64,000 bases of DNA from Methanococcoides sp. AM1 (GTDB taxonomy: Archaea > Halobacteriota > Methanosarcinia > Methanosarcinales > Methanosarcinaceae), in the NCBI RefSeq assembly GCF_900774055.1, contig NZ_CAAGSW010000006.1, forward strand, positions 1 to 64,000, written 5' to 3'. Below the pieces are notes generated by a model. That model was given only the letters and a program-made list of their open reading frames with translations, made no database searches and was not told where the DNA came from. Position numbers and translations under genes: made by a program. Below, piece after piece: positions 28,082 through 37,662 of this stretch. The number at the start of each line of letters is the position of its first letter. The first letter of the stretch is position 1.

Positions 28082-29026
28082 TTACTTGTTCTTCTCAAGC
28101 AATGTAAGAGATCTTATCCACTCACCCTTCGGTTCTCTGGAAGTACCTACTACAAGTCTCTTAATGCCCCCCACCTGTTCGACGACACCCTGTGCATCAA
28201 TAACCTCTCCTTCCAGAGCCTGCCCTGCATAGGTATGAGTGTATGATAAAACATGATCTATCTCATCATGGTCAACCTTGTAAACAGAAGGATTATCAAA
28301 AGCAAGCTCAGCATCGGTAACCGTTGCTTTGATCCTCATTGTGCCAACATCCACGCCTCGTGATAGTGGCTCATTGATCTGATCCCAGTCTCGCACGAAC
28401 AGCAGGTCGAAATAGGTACCGCCCACCATGCCCCTGTTGCCCTTGCGCTTCTCATGAAGGATGAAATCCTCATAGGAGATCTCAGGAATTCGCTTATTGT
28501 AGATACGATGCCACATTTCCTCATCGATGTCCTCAATAAAACCGCCCTGATTCTTTGCAGCTGAAATTGCATCCCTTGCTTTGAACCAGTCATTACCATA
28601 GACGACAAAATCAACATCGGATTGGTCATTTTGTAATCCCGGCAGGAATGAACCGGTAACGCCCATTTTCTCAAGAGGAATGCCAGCACTGAGTAGCACA
28701 TCTGCAACAGCTTTCACCCTCTCATCCTGGTTTACGAGTTCAGGGACAGGATCCGGAGGATAAAGGACTTTTTTCACCTGATCTTCGGGAACTATGTGTA
28801 CATCCTGTACCCACTCAGGCCTGTTCTCACGCATAAAGTCGAAAGCAACATCGAAATCGTATTTGCGATACTTCATCCCATTTAGCTGACGGTCACCGGA
28901 TTCATCCGGAACGTACCTCAGTACACATCTCACCCCATCAGGATGAAAATAGTCAGCCACTGCAAATATCCAGTCATCTTTTGTAATAATAAAATCTCTG
29001 ATACGTGTTTTTATCATTGTGATCAT
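28082..29026 (-). CDS. predicted nucleotidyltransferase (COG1665-like)
   Basis: A 314-residue protein with a polymerase-beta-like nucleotidyltransferase core: GVTGSFLPGLQNDQSDVDFVVYG at about residues 121-143 contains the GS and DxD metal-binding pattern. The N-terminal 90 residues (ITKDDWIFAVADYFHPDGVRCVLRYVP) and the C-terminal beta-rich part match an archaeal family of predicted nucleotidyltransferases, COG1665 as I recall it. The substrate is unknown. MIKTRI, three codons on, is an alternative start. Confidence 0.75.
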   Translation of the reverse strand: MITMIKTRIRDFIITKDDWIFAVADYFHPDGVRCVLRYVPDESGDRQLNGMKYRKYDFDVAFDFMRENRPEWVQDVHIVPEDQVKKVLYPPDPVPELVNQDERVKAVADVLLSAGIPLEKMGVTGSFLPGLQNDQSDVDFVVYGNDWFKARDAISAAKNQGGFIEDIDEEMWHRIYNKRIPEISYEDFILHEKRKGNRGMVGGTYFDLLFVRDWDQINEPLSRGVDVGTMRIKATVTDAELAFDNPSVYKVDHDEIDHVLSYTHTYAGQALEGEVIDAQGVVEQVGGIKRLVVGTSREPKGEWIRSLTLLEKNK

Positions 29027-29097
29027 CCCGCGGTCATTGAAACTAGCTCAACAGATGTATCTTAGGATTTATAAATGCTACACATCAATCATTAAGA

Positions 29098-29550
29098 TCA
29101 AGAAATTTCCATAGAAAGCGCGATCTCATCGCAATCCGGAAACTTAGGACATTTGATGCAGCCACTCCAGATCTTATGAGGAAGGGACGATTTGTCCACA
29201 CGTTTGAACCCATTCTTCTCAAAAAAGACAGGTGCATATGTCAATGTGAACACCTTTGACACACCAAGCTCGCGGGCATCATTAAGACATGCATCCAGAA
29301 GTTGGGTACCAATCCCTTTTACCCTGTATTCCGGAATTATCGCAAAAGATAAGACCTCAGCAAGATCCACCCATAGGACCTGCAGCCCACAGCAACCAAC
29401 GACTTCCCCCTCTACATCATAAACATAGAAATTACGGATTGCCTCATAGAGTTCACTGACCGAGCGAGGAAGCATCTGGTCCTGACTTGCATAATAATTG
29501 ATGATCTTTTTGATGGCATCAACGTCCTTTAGTTCAGCTTTCCTGATCAA
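29098..29550 (-). CDS. GNAT N-acetyltransferase, short N-acetylglutamate synthase-like
   Basis: A 150-residue GNAT protein with the acetyl-CoA loop VKGIGTQLL near residue 79. The C-terminus LPHKIWSGCIKCPKFPDCDE resembles short-form N-acetylglutamate synthases, so a role in arginine synthesis is plausible; argB lies 3.3 kb away. The exact substrate is inference. A tRNA-Arg gene lies directly upstream on the same strand, 41 bases before its ATG. Confidence 0.75.
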   Translation of the reverse strand: MIRKAELKDVDAIKKIINYYASQDQMLPRSVSELYEAIRNFYVYDVEGEVVGCCGLQVLWVDLAEVLSFAIIPEYRVKGIGTQLLDACLNDARELGVSKVFTLTYAPVFFEKNGFKRVDKSSLPHKIWSGCIKCPKFPDCDEIALSMEIS

Positions 29551-29590
29551 GATGCAAGCTCCCGTATTTGTAAAAATGATAGAAGAATAA

Positions 29591-29668
29591 TGGCGGGCGT
29601 GAAGGGATTTGAACCCCTGATTTACAGCTTAGGAGGCTGCCGCCATATCCTGGCTAGGCCACACGCCC
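29591..29668 (-). tRNA. tRNA-Arg (anticodon CCT)
   Basis: Minus-strand cloverleaf with acceptor GGGCGTG/CACGCCC, anticodon stem GCAGC/GCTGT around CTCCTAA (anticodon CCT, codon AGG) and T arm GGTTCAAATCC. Discriminator is G and CCA is encoded at 29591-29593. Confidence 0.94.
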
Positions 29669-29848
29669 TCGCGATACTCCTGTAATGTCGATCATTCTTT
29701 TAAACTTATTGGTTAAAATACAGGACAAAAGAACCTTGTTGATCATTTGAAAGATGAAATTACCCGTGAGTAGAATTCGACAACGTTATATATAATTATA
29801 ATTATGAGGGGGACTGAGGTTAACCACTTCAGAACAGGAGACAAACAT

Positions 29849-30052
29849 ATGAAGATAGTACACGCACAGACAGTCCTTGCAGAAGAGCAACTACAGGAAT
29901 TAAAGAAAAAATGCAATAGCTCCTCTACAAAAGAAGCACTAACCATTGCTGTTGAACACTATCTTGAATGCGAGTACACTGATATGAACGAAGATATGTG
30001 GGCAAAAAAGATGGAAAAGATCGTTCAGAAAAAGAAAGAGCAAAAGGAATGA
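29849..30052 (+). CDS. DUF5371-like small protein
   Basis: A 67-residue charged protein starting at the ATG at 29849, 5 bases after CAGGAGAC; the frame remains open further up but the upstream part lacks a ribosome site. It has LAEEQLQELKKKCNSSSTKEALTIAVEHYLEC, which looks like a ribbon-helix-helix-type helix pair, and a lysine-rich tail. I recall this as DUF5371 of Methanosarcinales. A DNA-binding or antitoxin-like role is possible but unproven. Confidence 0.65.
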   Translation: MKIVHAQTVLAEEQLQELKKKCNSSSTKEALTIAVEHYLECEYTDMNEDMWAKKMEKIVQKKKEQKE

Positions 30053-30322
30053 TTTACCCTCATGTAAATTATTTGTTACATTAATATGCTTTTAAGCAAC
30101 AAATGTAACATACCTTATATCATTTTTTAAATTTCTGATCTCCCTTATCCTATCCGACCTAATCATACCTTATCTCATTCTATCTTACTTTTTCTTATGT
30201 TGTTTTGATTATTTTACTTTTGAGCTAAATATTGATCAGATGTACACAAACCATTTATACCCGAGATATACTTAACTAGAGCCTGTCTGACCGATTTATT
30301 GAACGACACGGATTGATAGTGA
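30053..30322. other. AT-rich spacer
   Basis: Pyrimidine-rich on the plus strand, with repeated CTTAT/TCTTAC-type words at 30115-30200 and a TATA-like CCATTTATACC near 30255 that could serve the next gene. I see no gene or stable structure. Confidence 0.4.
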
Positions 30323-31210
30323 ATGACAGCTTCGTATTTAATGCCCCTAATAATGACACCAATACTGATCTGCATGATAGCAGTAGCGTATTATGTCTTT
30401 GTGCCGGAAGATCTCAAGAAAAATTATAAAAAGAACTACATGCAGATGTTTTCTCTGGATACATTACCATATTTATTATCAGCATGCTTTGTGTATCTAC
30501 TTGTTAAATCCCAGCTAGCAGTCATCAATTTACTGGGAAAAGGAACATACACTAACTATGACAGATATATGATCCTGATCGAAGGTGATACAGTCGCTTA
30601 TTTCCAGAATTTTGCAAGCCCTATACTGACATATGCCAGTGCATCCGTTTATTTGGTAGGATTTTCGTTCCTGTTGATCTTCACATTCCTATTGCTCATA
30701 TACACACAGCAACGTGAGGTATTACAGGAATATACTATCGCTTTCGTCACCATTTACCTGATAGCACTTCCATTTTACATTTATGTACCTGTACGAGTGA
30801 CAGGATTTACATTACCAAACGTCACCCCCCTGTTGTATGACATGAGTCCCATAATCCTGCAAGGTGTCACAATTGTAGACCCGTTCCTTGATAATTGCTT
30901 CCCCAGCCTTCATGCAGCTTTATCGGTCATGGCCATGTTGATGATTTTCAGGACCGATCTTACGAGATTTAAGATATTTTCACTTGCAACCACAATTGCC
31001 ATCCAGTTCACGATCCTTTATCTTGGAATACACTGGATAACTGACATGATCGGCGGTTTTATCCTGGCACTGGTAAGTTATTTTATCGCAACAAGATACA
31101 GGACATCCATACTCAGATCACCAGAAACGATCATAGCAACCTTTGAGAAGAGAACAGAGCTGGTTGATGCTGTTAATTCTATTCTTTTATCAAAAGGCCT
31201 CATCAAGTGA
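30323..31210 (+). CDS. PAP2-superfamily membrane enzyme (inositol phosphorylceramide synthase-like)
   Basis: A 295-residue membrane protein with six or seven helices. The phosphatase motifs are CFPSLHAA (motif C2) and GIHWITDMIGG (motif C3), both with their histidines; the arrangement suits the PAP2_3/AUR1-like branch, which exchanges phosphate or phospho-headgroups on lipids. In archaea such proteins may act on isoprenoid lipids or polyprenyl phosphates. Substrate unknown. A UDP-sugar dehydrogenase follows in the same direction. Confidence 0.8.
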   Translation: MTASYLMPLIMTPILICMIAVAYYVFVPEDLKKNYKKNYMQMFSLDTLPYLLSACFVYLLVKSQLAVINLLGKGTYTNYDRYMILIEGDTVAYFQNFASPILTYASASVYLVGFSFLLIFTFLLLIYTQQREVLQEYTIAFVTIYLIALPFYIYVPVRVTGFTLPNVTPLLYDMSPIILQGVTIVDPFLDNCFPSLHAALSVMAMLMIFRTDLTRFKIFSLATTIAIQFTILYLGIHWITDMIGGFILALVSYFIATRYRTSILRSPETIIATFEKRTELVDAVNSILLSKGLIK

Positions 31211-31304
31211 TAAATAGGTTCCTTGAAAAGACTAAATACTATTTAATGAATATATATTATGGTACTTGCATATACATCAACATAAAATGGATATAGTGGT
31301 AACC

Positions 31305-32735
31305 ATGACAAACAAATTAGGTTCGATCCTTAAAAACAGAGGTCCTATCAAAAAGATAGGAGTGCTTGGAATGGGATACGTGGGAATCCCTGCAGCTGCT
31401 CTTTTTGCCAACTCCGATAAATTTGACCAGGTTCTGGGATTCCAGAGGGACTCCAAGAGTTCCGGTTATAAGATCGAGATGCTCAACAAGGGAGAAAGTC
31501 CCCTGAAAGGAGAGGAGCCAGGTCTTGAAGAATTGCTACAGAAAGTAGTTGGCGAGGGGAAATTTGAATGCACCCCGGACTTTTCAAGAATATCTGAACT
31601 CGATGCGGTTACCCTTGCAATACAAACACCTTTCTCTGATCCTGCAAGCCTCCAGCCAGATTTTAGTGCACTCACCGACGGTATACGCAATGTGGGAAAA
31701 TACCTGAAAGAAGGTATGCTCGTAGTACTGGAATCTACCATAACCCCCGGAACTACAGATACACTTGCCAGGCAGATCCTTGAAGATGAGTCCGCACTGA
31801 TAGCTGGCGAGGACTTTGCACTTGCACATGCTCCTGAAAGGGTCATGGTCGGCCGCCTGCTGAAGAACATACAGGAACACGATCGTATTGTAGGTGGCAT
31901 AGATGAAGCCAGCACAAAACGTGCTGTGGAACTTTACAGCCCGGTACTCACAAACGGTAAGATCATACCAATGACAGCAAGAGCTGCAGAGGTTACCAAG
32001 ACTGCGGAGAACACCTTCAGGGACCTGCAGATAGCAGCAATTAACCAGCTGGCATTGTACTGTGAAGCCATGGGGATCAATGTTTACGATGTGAGAGCAG
32101 GAATCGATAGTCTCAAAGGTGAAGGCATTACACGTGCAATGCTGTACCCCGGTGCAGGCGTGGGAGGGCATTGCCTGACCAAGGACACATACCACCTTGA
32201 AAGAGGAGTCACGACCAGCGAAGGAACACTGGATTACCCTGAGGACATGGATTCTATTTTTGTACTTGCAAGAAAGGTAAATGACTTCATGCCAAAACAC
32301 ATGCACCACCTTACAAACGAAGCCTTAGAACGCATCGATAAGAAAGTAAAGGGTTCAAAAGTAGCGATTCTTGGATGGGCATTTATCAATGATTCAGATG
32401 ATGCGCGTAACCCGCCATCAGAGCCTTACAGGAACCTCCTGTTAGAAGATGGAGCAGAAGTTTCGGTACACGATCCGCATGTTCTGAACTATCCGGGCGT
32501 GGAGATCATAAAGGACCTTGATAAAGTTGTAAAAGACGCAGATGTTATTGCAATAATGACCGGCCATTCCGGTTACTTTGAACTTGGACCAAAACAACTA
32601 AAGCAGTTAACCGGAAAGGAAAATACAGTAATTGTCGATGGAAGGAATGTTGTTGATCCGGACACGTATATCAAGAATGGTTTTGTGTACAAGGGAATTG
32701 GAAGGGGAGACAAGAACGACCATCCGATCGTTTGA
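31305..32735 (+). CDS. UDP-N-acetyl-D-mannosamine/glucosamine dehydrogenase family protein
   Basis: NAD-dependent nucleotide-sugar dehydrogenase of about 476 residues that oxidises a UDP-HexNAc to its uronic acid for surface polysaccharides or protein glycans. The Rossmann motif GVLGMGYVGIPAAALF lies near the start, KTAENTFRDLQIAAINQLA carries the catalytic lysine and asparagine, and GVGGHCLTKDTYHL holds the active-site cysteine. In-frame starts at 31287 (ATG), 31296 (GTG) and 31305 (ATG) are all possible; the last gives the most usual N-terminus. Confidence 0.9.
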   Translation: MTNKLGSILKNRGPIKKIGVLGMGYVGIPAAALFANSDKFDQVLGFQRDSKSSGYKIEMLNKGESPLKGEEPGLEELLQKVVGEGKFECTPDFSRISELDAVTLAIQTPFSDPASLQPDFSALTDGIRNVGKYLKEGMLVVLESTITPGTTDTLARQILEDESALIAGEDFALAHAPERVMVGRLLKNIQEHDRIVGGIDEASTKRAVELYSPVLTNGKIIPMTARAAEVTKTAENTFRDLQIAAINQLALYCEAMGINVYDVRAGIDSLKGEGITRAMLYPGAGVGGHCLTKDTYHLERGVTTSEGTLDYPEDMDSIFVLARKVNDFMPKHMHHLTNEALERIDKKVKGSKVAILGWAFINDSDDARNPPSEPYRNLLLEDGAEVSVHDPHVLNYPGVEIIKDLDKVVKDADVIAIMTGHSGYFELGPKQLKQLTGKENTVIVDGRNVVDPDTYIKNGFVYKGIGRGDKNDHPIV

Positions 32736-32984
32736 GCAATCTGACCATAATGACATTTCATACCTGATCAGCAGTAGTCTGAACTGAGACTACAAGAAAG
32801 AAGAAAGGAAGAGAAAACGGAAACGGAATTCCCACAATTCCAGCCTTTCTTCACCTATTTTTATCAACTGAATCTACACCACATTGTAGAACCAATATTA
32901 AATTTATATGAAGACTAAAGAATCTAGGAATATTTTAATAATTGCTGACAATATGTTTGTGCAAATCATCTAAGGATAAAAAAC
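32736..32984. other. intergenic spacer
   Basis: Contains a purine-rich stretch (32790-32830) and an AT-rich promoter-like part (32895-32950) before the ATPase gene. No gene seen. Confidence 0.4.
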
Positions 32985-35342
32985 GTGAAACTCCTAAGTT
33001 ATTTGCACAATCCGATCCGAAAAAGGAAAGCTGAATCAGAAAATCTCTGTCAGTACAAGGTCCGCCAGACGAAGAACCAGAGGACCATACAGATAAATTG
33101 TTCCCAATGCAGCCGCACATCTACCCTTAATGACCCAGTCTGCCGTGAGATGATATTCAATATCATTCTTACAGAACCCATATCGAACAGACTTATTCTT
33201 TCATATCTTTACGAGCGGGATTATGAGGGGAAGGAACTTGCGACCCTTTATGAACTTGCAAAGTTGGGAGATGGTCTTGCAAACTACAATAATGTCCAGA
33301 TCACATGCAATAGTTCACACAGGGAATGTGGCAACTGCATATCATATAGAAAAGAACTGGTCAGTAACATCATCAGTTCCTCAAAAAGTGAACCATCAAT
33401 ATCATACAAACTTCTTAAAGAGACAAACATTGAAAAGATCGAGATCCCGGACCATCCGGAATGCTCTGGATGTACTGCAAACTTCCATTCCATTATAAAG
33501 GAAATGCAGGAGATCGCTTCTGAACTCAACATCGATCTGACCTGCGAAATTGTCTACGACCATAAAATTGATGCTGACAGCAAAGGTAGCAAAGGTAGCA
33601 AAGGTAGTATTGATAGCTATGGCAACGATCAAATGGGGTATGACTATGAGAAACACATCAAACCTCACGTCAGACCTGCATTTTCAACGTCCCGCATATA
33701 CACGGAACCACCCGAAAATACACACTTCATGAAATGCTATGACGTAAGGAATAACGATGGAAGAATGCTTCAGGTCTCCATATATGAGATGACAGACCGA
33801 CCTGAAAAACTGTACATGGCAATTCCCCTTGAATACAACCTGAAGCATGAAGACCTCGGCCTTATCGAAAGGGTACGGAAAAAATTGATAAGGTTCCGTC
33901 CTGACAACATGAACTTCGCAGATCCTGTGAACTCAAGAGAATACATCCGCAGGATTGGAAAACAGATGCTTGAAGAGGACTCAAAGGTTCATGGGATCAC
34001 ACTAAACCCAATCGAGACTAGGACATATTCTGATATCCTTGCAAAATATACCACTGGCCTGGGAATACTGGAAGATGTGCTTTCAGACCCGAAGATCACG
34101 GATGTCTACGTGAATGCACCTGCAGACATCAACCCGATCCACGTAGTAGTGGATGGAGAGGAATGTATCACCAATATTTTTCTTTCACAGGATGACCTTG
34201 ACTCCATGGTCTCAAGGTTCCGGGCCATTAGCGGCAGGCCATTTGGAGAAGCAACGCCCGTACTGGAGATGGAACTTGAGGAATTTGGAGTACGTGTATC
34301 CGTTATTGGCGATCCCCTGAGTGCCAATGGACTTGCTTATGCCTTCAGGAAACATGCAAGAACACCCTGGACATTGCCAAAGCTCATCAATACCGGATCG
34401 ATCTCACCGCTTACAGCAGGTCTTTTGAGCTTCCTGATGGATGGGGAAGCATCAATACTTGTAGCAGGAGATGTGGGAGCAGGCAAGACCTCACTGCTTT
34501 CTGCAATGATGATGGAGATCCCGCAGAAATACCGTATCCTGACAATAGAGGATACAAGAGAAATTCCCATTGAGGACCTGCAGAAGCTTGGATGGAAGAT
34601 ACAGGGCATGAGCTCACGCTCATCGATACTGAACACCAGCATCGAGGTAAGCCCTGATATTGCATTGCGTGCAGCCCTGCGTCTTGGAAATTCCTCGCTT
34701 GTTATTGGAGAGGTCAGGGGACCTGAGGTCAAAGTGCTTTATGAAGCAATGCAGGTAGGTACTGCAGGCAATTCTGTTCTTGGAACCATACACGGAGCAT
34801 CCACAAGAGCGGTTTATGAGCGTATAGTACACACTCTTGGAGTACCACCTGCATCTTTCAAGTCAACTGATGCAGTGGTGGTCTGTACCAACACCCGGGT
34901 CGGTGGAGGCATGAGCAAGAAACGCAGACTGACGCAGATCTCAGAGGTCACCACCGGCTGGGATGACGATGCTGACCCGGATGAGATCTTTGCAGAGATC
35001 ATGCGATACAGTGCAGCTGATGACTCATTGATCCCCACTGACATACTGGACAGAGGACAATCCGAGCTTATTGGGAAGATCGCACGCAAATGGGGCATCT
35101 CGATCGATGATGCGTCGCTCAACATACGCATAAGAGCAAAGATAAAACAGAAAATTGCCCATGCAGGTTCACTGGATGCCAGACTTGTTGAAGCAGATGT
35201 GGTGAGCAAAGCAAACAACATTTTCTGGCTGCACATGGATATGGAAAAGAACAATGCCGGCGGACCGGACTACGAAAGGGTATATGAGAAATGGAACAGT
35301 TGGTTTGACAATTTCACCTCCCACACCTTCCGGCAGGAGTGA
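32985..35342 (+). CDS. type II/IV secretion-type ATPase with cysteine-rich N-terminal extension
   Basis: A 785-residue ATPase of the GspE/FlaI/TadA class that would power assembly of a pilus-like machine. The C-terminal half is standard: Walker A GDVGAGKT at 495-502, Asp box ILTIEDTREI at 518-527, Walker B region SLVIGEVRG at 571-579 and His box GTIHG at 600-604. The first 230 residues are unusual: nine cysteines, with CXXC pairs at 39/42, 115/118 and 160/163, then a Gly-Ser-Lys repeat at about 199-208. This extension could bind zinc or an Fe-S cluster. Start is GTG after AAGGA. The membrane partner gene follows after four bases. No pilin gene is adjacent. Confidence 0.9.
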   Translation: MKLLSYLHNPIRKRKAESENLCQYKVRQTKNQRTIQINCSQCSRTSTLNDPVCREMIFNIILTEPISNRLILSYLYERDYEGKELATLYELAKLGDGLANYNNVQITCNSSHRECGNCISYRKELVSNIISSSKSEPSISYKLLKETNIEKIEIPDHPECSGCTANFHSIIKEMQEIASELNIDLTCEIVYDHKIDADSKGSKGSKGSIDSYGNDQMGYDYEKHIKPHVRPAFSTSRIYTEPPENTHFMKCYDVRNNDGRMLQVSIYEMTDRPEKLYMAIPLEYNLKHEDLGLIERVRKKLIRFRPDNMNFADPVNSREYIRRIGKQMLEEDSKVHGITLNPIETRTYSDILAKYTTGLGILEDVLSDPKITDVYVNAPADINPIHVVVDGEECITNIFLSQDDLDSMVSRFRAISGRPFGEATPVLEMELEEFGVRVSVIGDPLSANGLAYAFRKHARTPWTLPKLINTGSISPLTAGLLSFLMDGEASILVAGDVGAGKTSLLSAMMMEIPQKYRILTIEDTREIPIEDLQKLGWKIQGMSSRSSILNTSIEVSPDIALRAALRLGNSSLVIGEVRGPEVKVLYEAMQVGTAGNSVLGTIHGASTRAVYERIVHTLGVPPASFKSTDAVVVCTNTRVGGGMSKKRRLTQISEVTTGWDDDADPDEIFAEIMRYSAADDSLIPTDILDRGQSELIGKIARKWGISIDDASLNIRIRAKIKQKIAHAGSLDARLVEADVVSKANNIFWLHMDMEKNNAGGPDYERVYEKWNSWFDNFTSHTFRQE
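33578..33609 (+). repeat. short tandem repeat within the ATPase gene
   Basis: About three and a half copies of the 9-base unit AAAGGTAGC encode the SKGSKGSKGS stretch between the cysteine-rich extension and the rest of the ATPase. The repeat keeps the reading frame. Confidence 0.75.
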
Positions 35343-35346
35343 CAAA

Positions 35347-37293
35347 ATGGCAGCAGGAATGTCAGAGAACTGGTATGTGCGTGGCTGCAAGTTCACATCA
35401 CTTCACTTTTCCAGATTCATAAGAGATATTGATGCTTTTTCTAAAAAGGCCGACGGATCGGTCAGTCAGGAATATCGGGATGCGATCATCTTTACAGGAT
35501 TTGTTATAGAACCGTTCGAAACGGTACTGTTCTCTTACGCAGGTTCGTTGATAGCCCTTATCTTATTTCTCACCCTTGATACAGTGCTGTTCCAGATCAC
35601 CACCTTCAACCCGACCGTACTGACATTCGTAGCCCTGATGACATTGCTTGTACCTTTTGGAATACTGCTCTACCTGAGCGAGTATGTGAAGATACATGCA
35701 AAATACATGAAAATACGATCCATAGGAGACATACCCGAAGTCCTGAGCTATGTGGTAATGTCCATGAGACTTGTATCGAACATGGAAAAGGCCATCCATT
35801 TTGCTGCGCTGAACTCAAGCAGGCCACTCGCAAATGATCTCAGGAAGATGCTCTGGAACCTCCAGGTTCGCATGTATTCAAGTATGGATGATGCATTGCT
35901 TGATTTTGCAGAGATGTGGGGAAAGAACAGCGAACATTTCAAACGTTCCCTTCACCTTATCAAAAGTTCAACAAGCGAACCTGACGAAGCCCAGAGGGTC
36001 ATTACATTAAACCGTGCCCTGGACATCGTCCTTGATGGTACAAAGGAAATGATGGAACAGTATGCAGCACGCCTGAAGACCCCAACGTACGTCCTGTATT
36101 CGATCTTCATACTGATTCCCCTAGCACTTGTGGCATTACTTCCTGCAATTACCGTTGTAGGAATAAGGTTCGACGCTTTGACACTTGTGATACTATATAA
36201 TGTGATCCTGCCGCTTGCCACTTTTATATACGCGGAATATATCCTGATGCAGCGACCGGCAACATTTCTACCCCAGGCCATTCCGGAAACCCACCCCCAG
36301 CTAAAGGACATCAGGAAAAAGAAAAAAGTTGCAATTACCATGGCAGTTATAACCGGAATCTTTGTCAGTTTTTCGGGTTATATATGCATCCTTCTTGGAA
36401 ATCCCGGGAACATAATTTCAACAGAAACCCTTGAAGGCATAATGCCTCCCACATTGCTCATCATCTGGGGAATAGTGATCGCATTTTCCATCTACATGAA
36501 TGCAGCATATTCCCCATACAAGAAGATACGCGATGATATCCACAAGATGGAAAGTGAATTTGCAGATGCATTGTTCATTCTTGGGAGAAGGATATCAGAA
36601 GGGCGTTCTGCGGAAGAATCATTTGCACACACCTCTAAGACCATGAAAGGTTCACATATCGGAAAAGTGTTCGAAAGGATCTCTATCAACCTGATAACCA
36701 TGCGAACGAACATAAGATCAGCAATATTCGATGAGGATTTCGGGGCTTTTAAGGACATATATTCAGACAGGATCCAGACTACAATGATCATGTTCACGGA
36801 AAGTGTCCATAAGAGCCACCTTTCAGCAGGTATTGCAATTATCAAACTTGCTGACCATCTGAAAGAGTTGCAGGCCGTGGAGAAGAACATCAAGCACTCA
36901 TTGTATGATATGACATCCACAATGAGAACAACCGCCTGCATATTTGCACCCCTTATCGCAGGTGTGACAATAGCACTCTCGGAGGTGATATCCAGGATCC
37001 TCCAGAACGTTGCAGAAGGAGTTTCAAGACTTCCTCAGAACATCGTCCCCGGACCTGCACAGATATCGCCTGAAAATCTTGACCAGACAATATCACCGGA
37101 CCTTTTCATGCTGTCAATTGGAATATATCTCATACTTATCACAGCCATCCTTGTGAGATTTTCAAGTACGATCGAAAATGGAGGAGAAAGAACACAATTC
37201 ATGTATGATCTCGGGCAGTCACTACCAATCTCCATAATCGTTTTCACAGTCACTGCTATAGTCTCAAGGATATTCTTCAGAGGACTTATATGA
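35347..37293 (+). CDS. T2SSF/TadC-like membrane protein with two F domains
   Basis: Membrane platform protein, 648 residues, partner of the upstream ATPase in archaeal type IV pilus-like systems. Two T2SSF domains are visible, at about 135-255 and 450-560, each followed by membrane helices (about 265-320 and 575-645), the FlaJ/TadC duplicated layout. The ATG at 35347 lies 4 bases after the ATPase stop with GGAG overlapping that stop; an open frame upstream lacks a good start. Membrane location. Confidence 0.88.
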   Translation: MAAGMSENWYVRGCKFTSLHFSRFIRDIDAFSKKADGSVSQEYRDAIIFTGFVIEPFETVLFSYAGSLIALILFLTLDTVLFQITTFNPTVLTFVALMTLLVPFGILLYLSEYVKIHAKYMKIRSIGDIPEVLSYVVMSMRLVSNMEKAIHFAALNSSRPLANDLRKMLWNLQVRMYSSMDDALLDFAEMWGKNSEHFKRSLHLIKSSTSEPDEAQRVITLNRALDIVLDGTKEMMEQYAARLKTPTYVLYSIFILIPLALVALLPAITVVGIRFDALTLVILYNVILPLATFIYAEYILMQRPATFLPQAIPETHPQLKDIRKKKKVAITMAVITGIFVSFSGYICILLGNPGNIISTETLEGIMPPTLLIIWGIVIAFSIYMNAAYSPYKKIRDDIHKMESEFADALFILGRRISEGRSAEESFAHTSKTMKGSHIGKVFERISINLITMRTNIRSAIFDEDFGAFKDIYSDRIQTTMIMFTESVHKSHLSAGIAIIKLADHLKELQAVEKNIKHSLYDMTSTMRTTACIFAPLIAGVTIALSEVISRILQNVAEGVSRLPQNIVPGPAQISPENLDQTISPDLFMLSIGIYLILITAILVRFSSTIENGGERTQFMYDLGQSLPISIIVFTVTAIVSRIFFRGLI

Positions 37294-37358
37294 CAATATC
37301 CAAAAAGCAGTATTTCAAGATCAAAATCCAAAAGCCAATTTTCAAAAAACAAGGATAA
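37290..37358 (+). CDS. possible 22-residue basic peptide
   Basis: ATG at 37290 overlaps the stop of the T2SSF gene as ATGA and opens a 22-codon frame rich in lysine, phenylalanine and isoleucine, ending TAA. The following bases up to 37405 repeat ATCCAAAA- and TTCAAAA-type words. The ATGA coupling is suggestive, but a chance frame is at least as likely. Confidence 0.2.
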   Translation: MTISKKQYFKIKIQKPIFKKQG

Positions 37359-37407
37359 GGAACTGATATTCAAAGTGAGGGATCCAAAAACAACATTCAA
37401 AATGAGA

Positions 37408-37599
37408 TTAGTCCACATAGACAAGAGCTCGTACAGGGCACACATTGATGCACTTCATGCAAACGGTGCACCTGCTATAATCAATGCTGACCTTTCCATC
37501 CCTGCGTTGTAAAGCCCCGTGGGGACAAATGTTATCACATTTGCCACAATTATTGCATCCGATGACCGCGATCCAGCCTTCTGCCTTATTCATCTTCAA
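37408..37599 (-). CDS. 2[4Fe-4S] ferredoxin
   Basis: A 63-residue electron carrier with two clusters: C15, C18, C21, C25 (CNNCGKCDNICP) and C44, C47, C50, C54 (CTVCMKCINVCP). It is divergent from a radical SAM gene only 63 bases away, and may supply electrons to it. Confidence 0.92.
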   Translation of the reverse strand: MKMNKAEGWIAVIGCNNCGKCDNICPHGALQRRDGKVSIDYSRCTVCMKCINVCPVRALVYVD

Positions 37600-37662
37600 A
37601 CAATAATATCACAAAATAGATACTCTTTTGCATCTAAACCAGACTTATATACAAGAGGAAAT

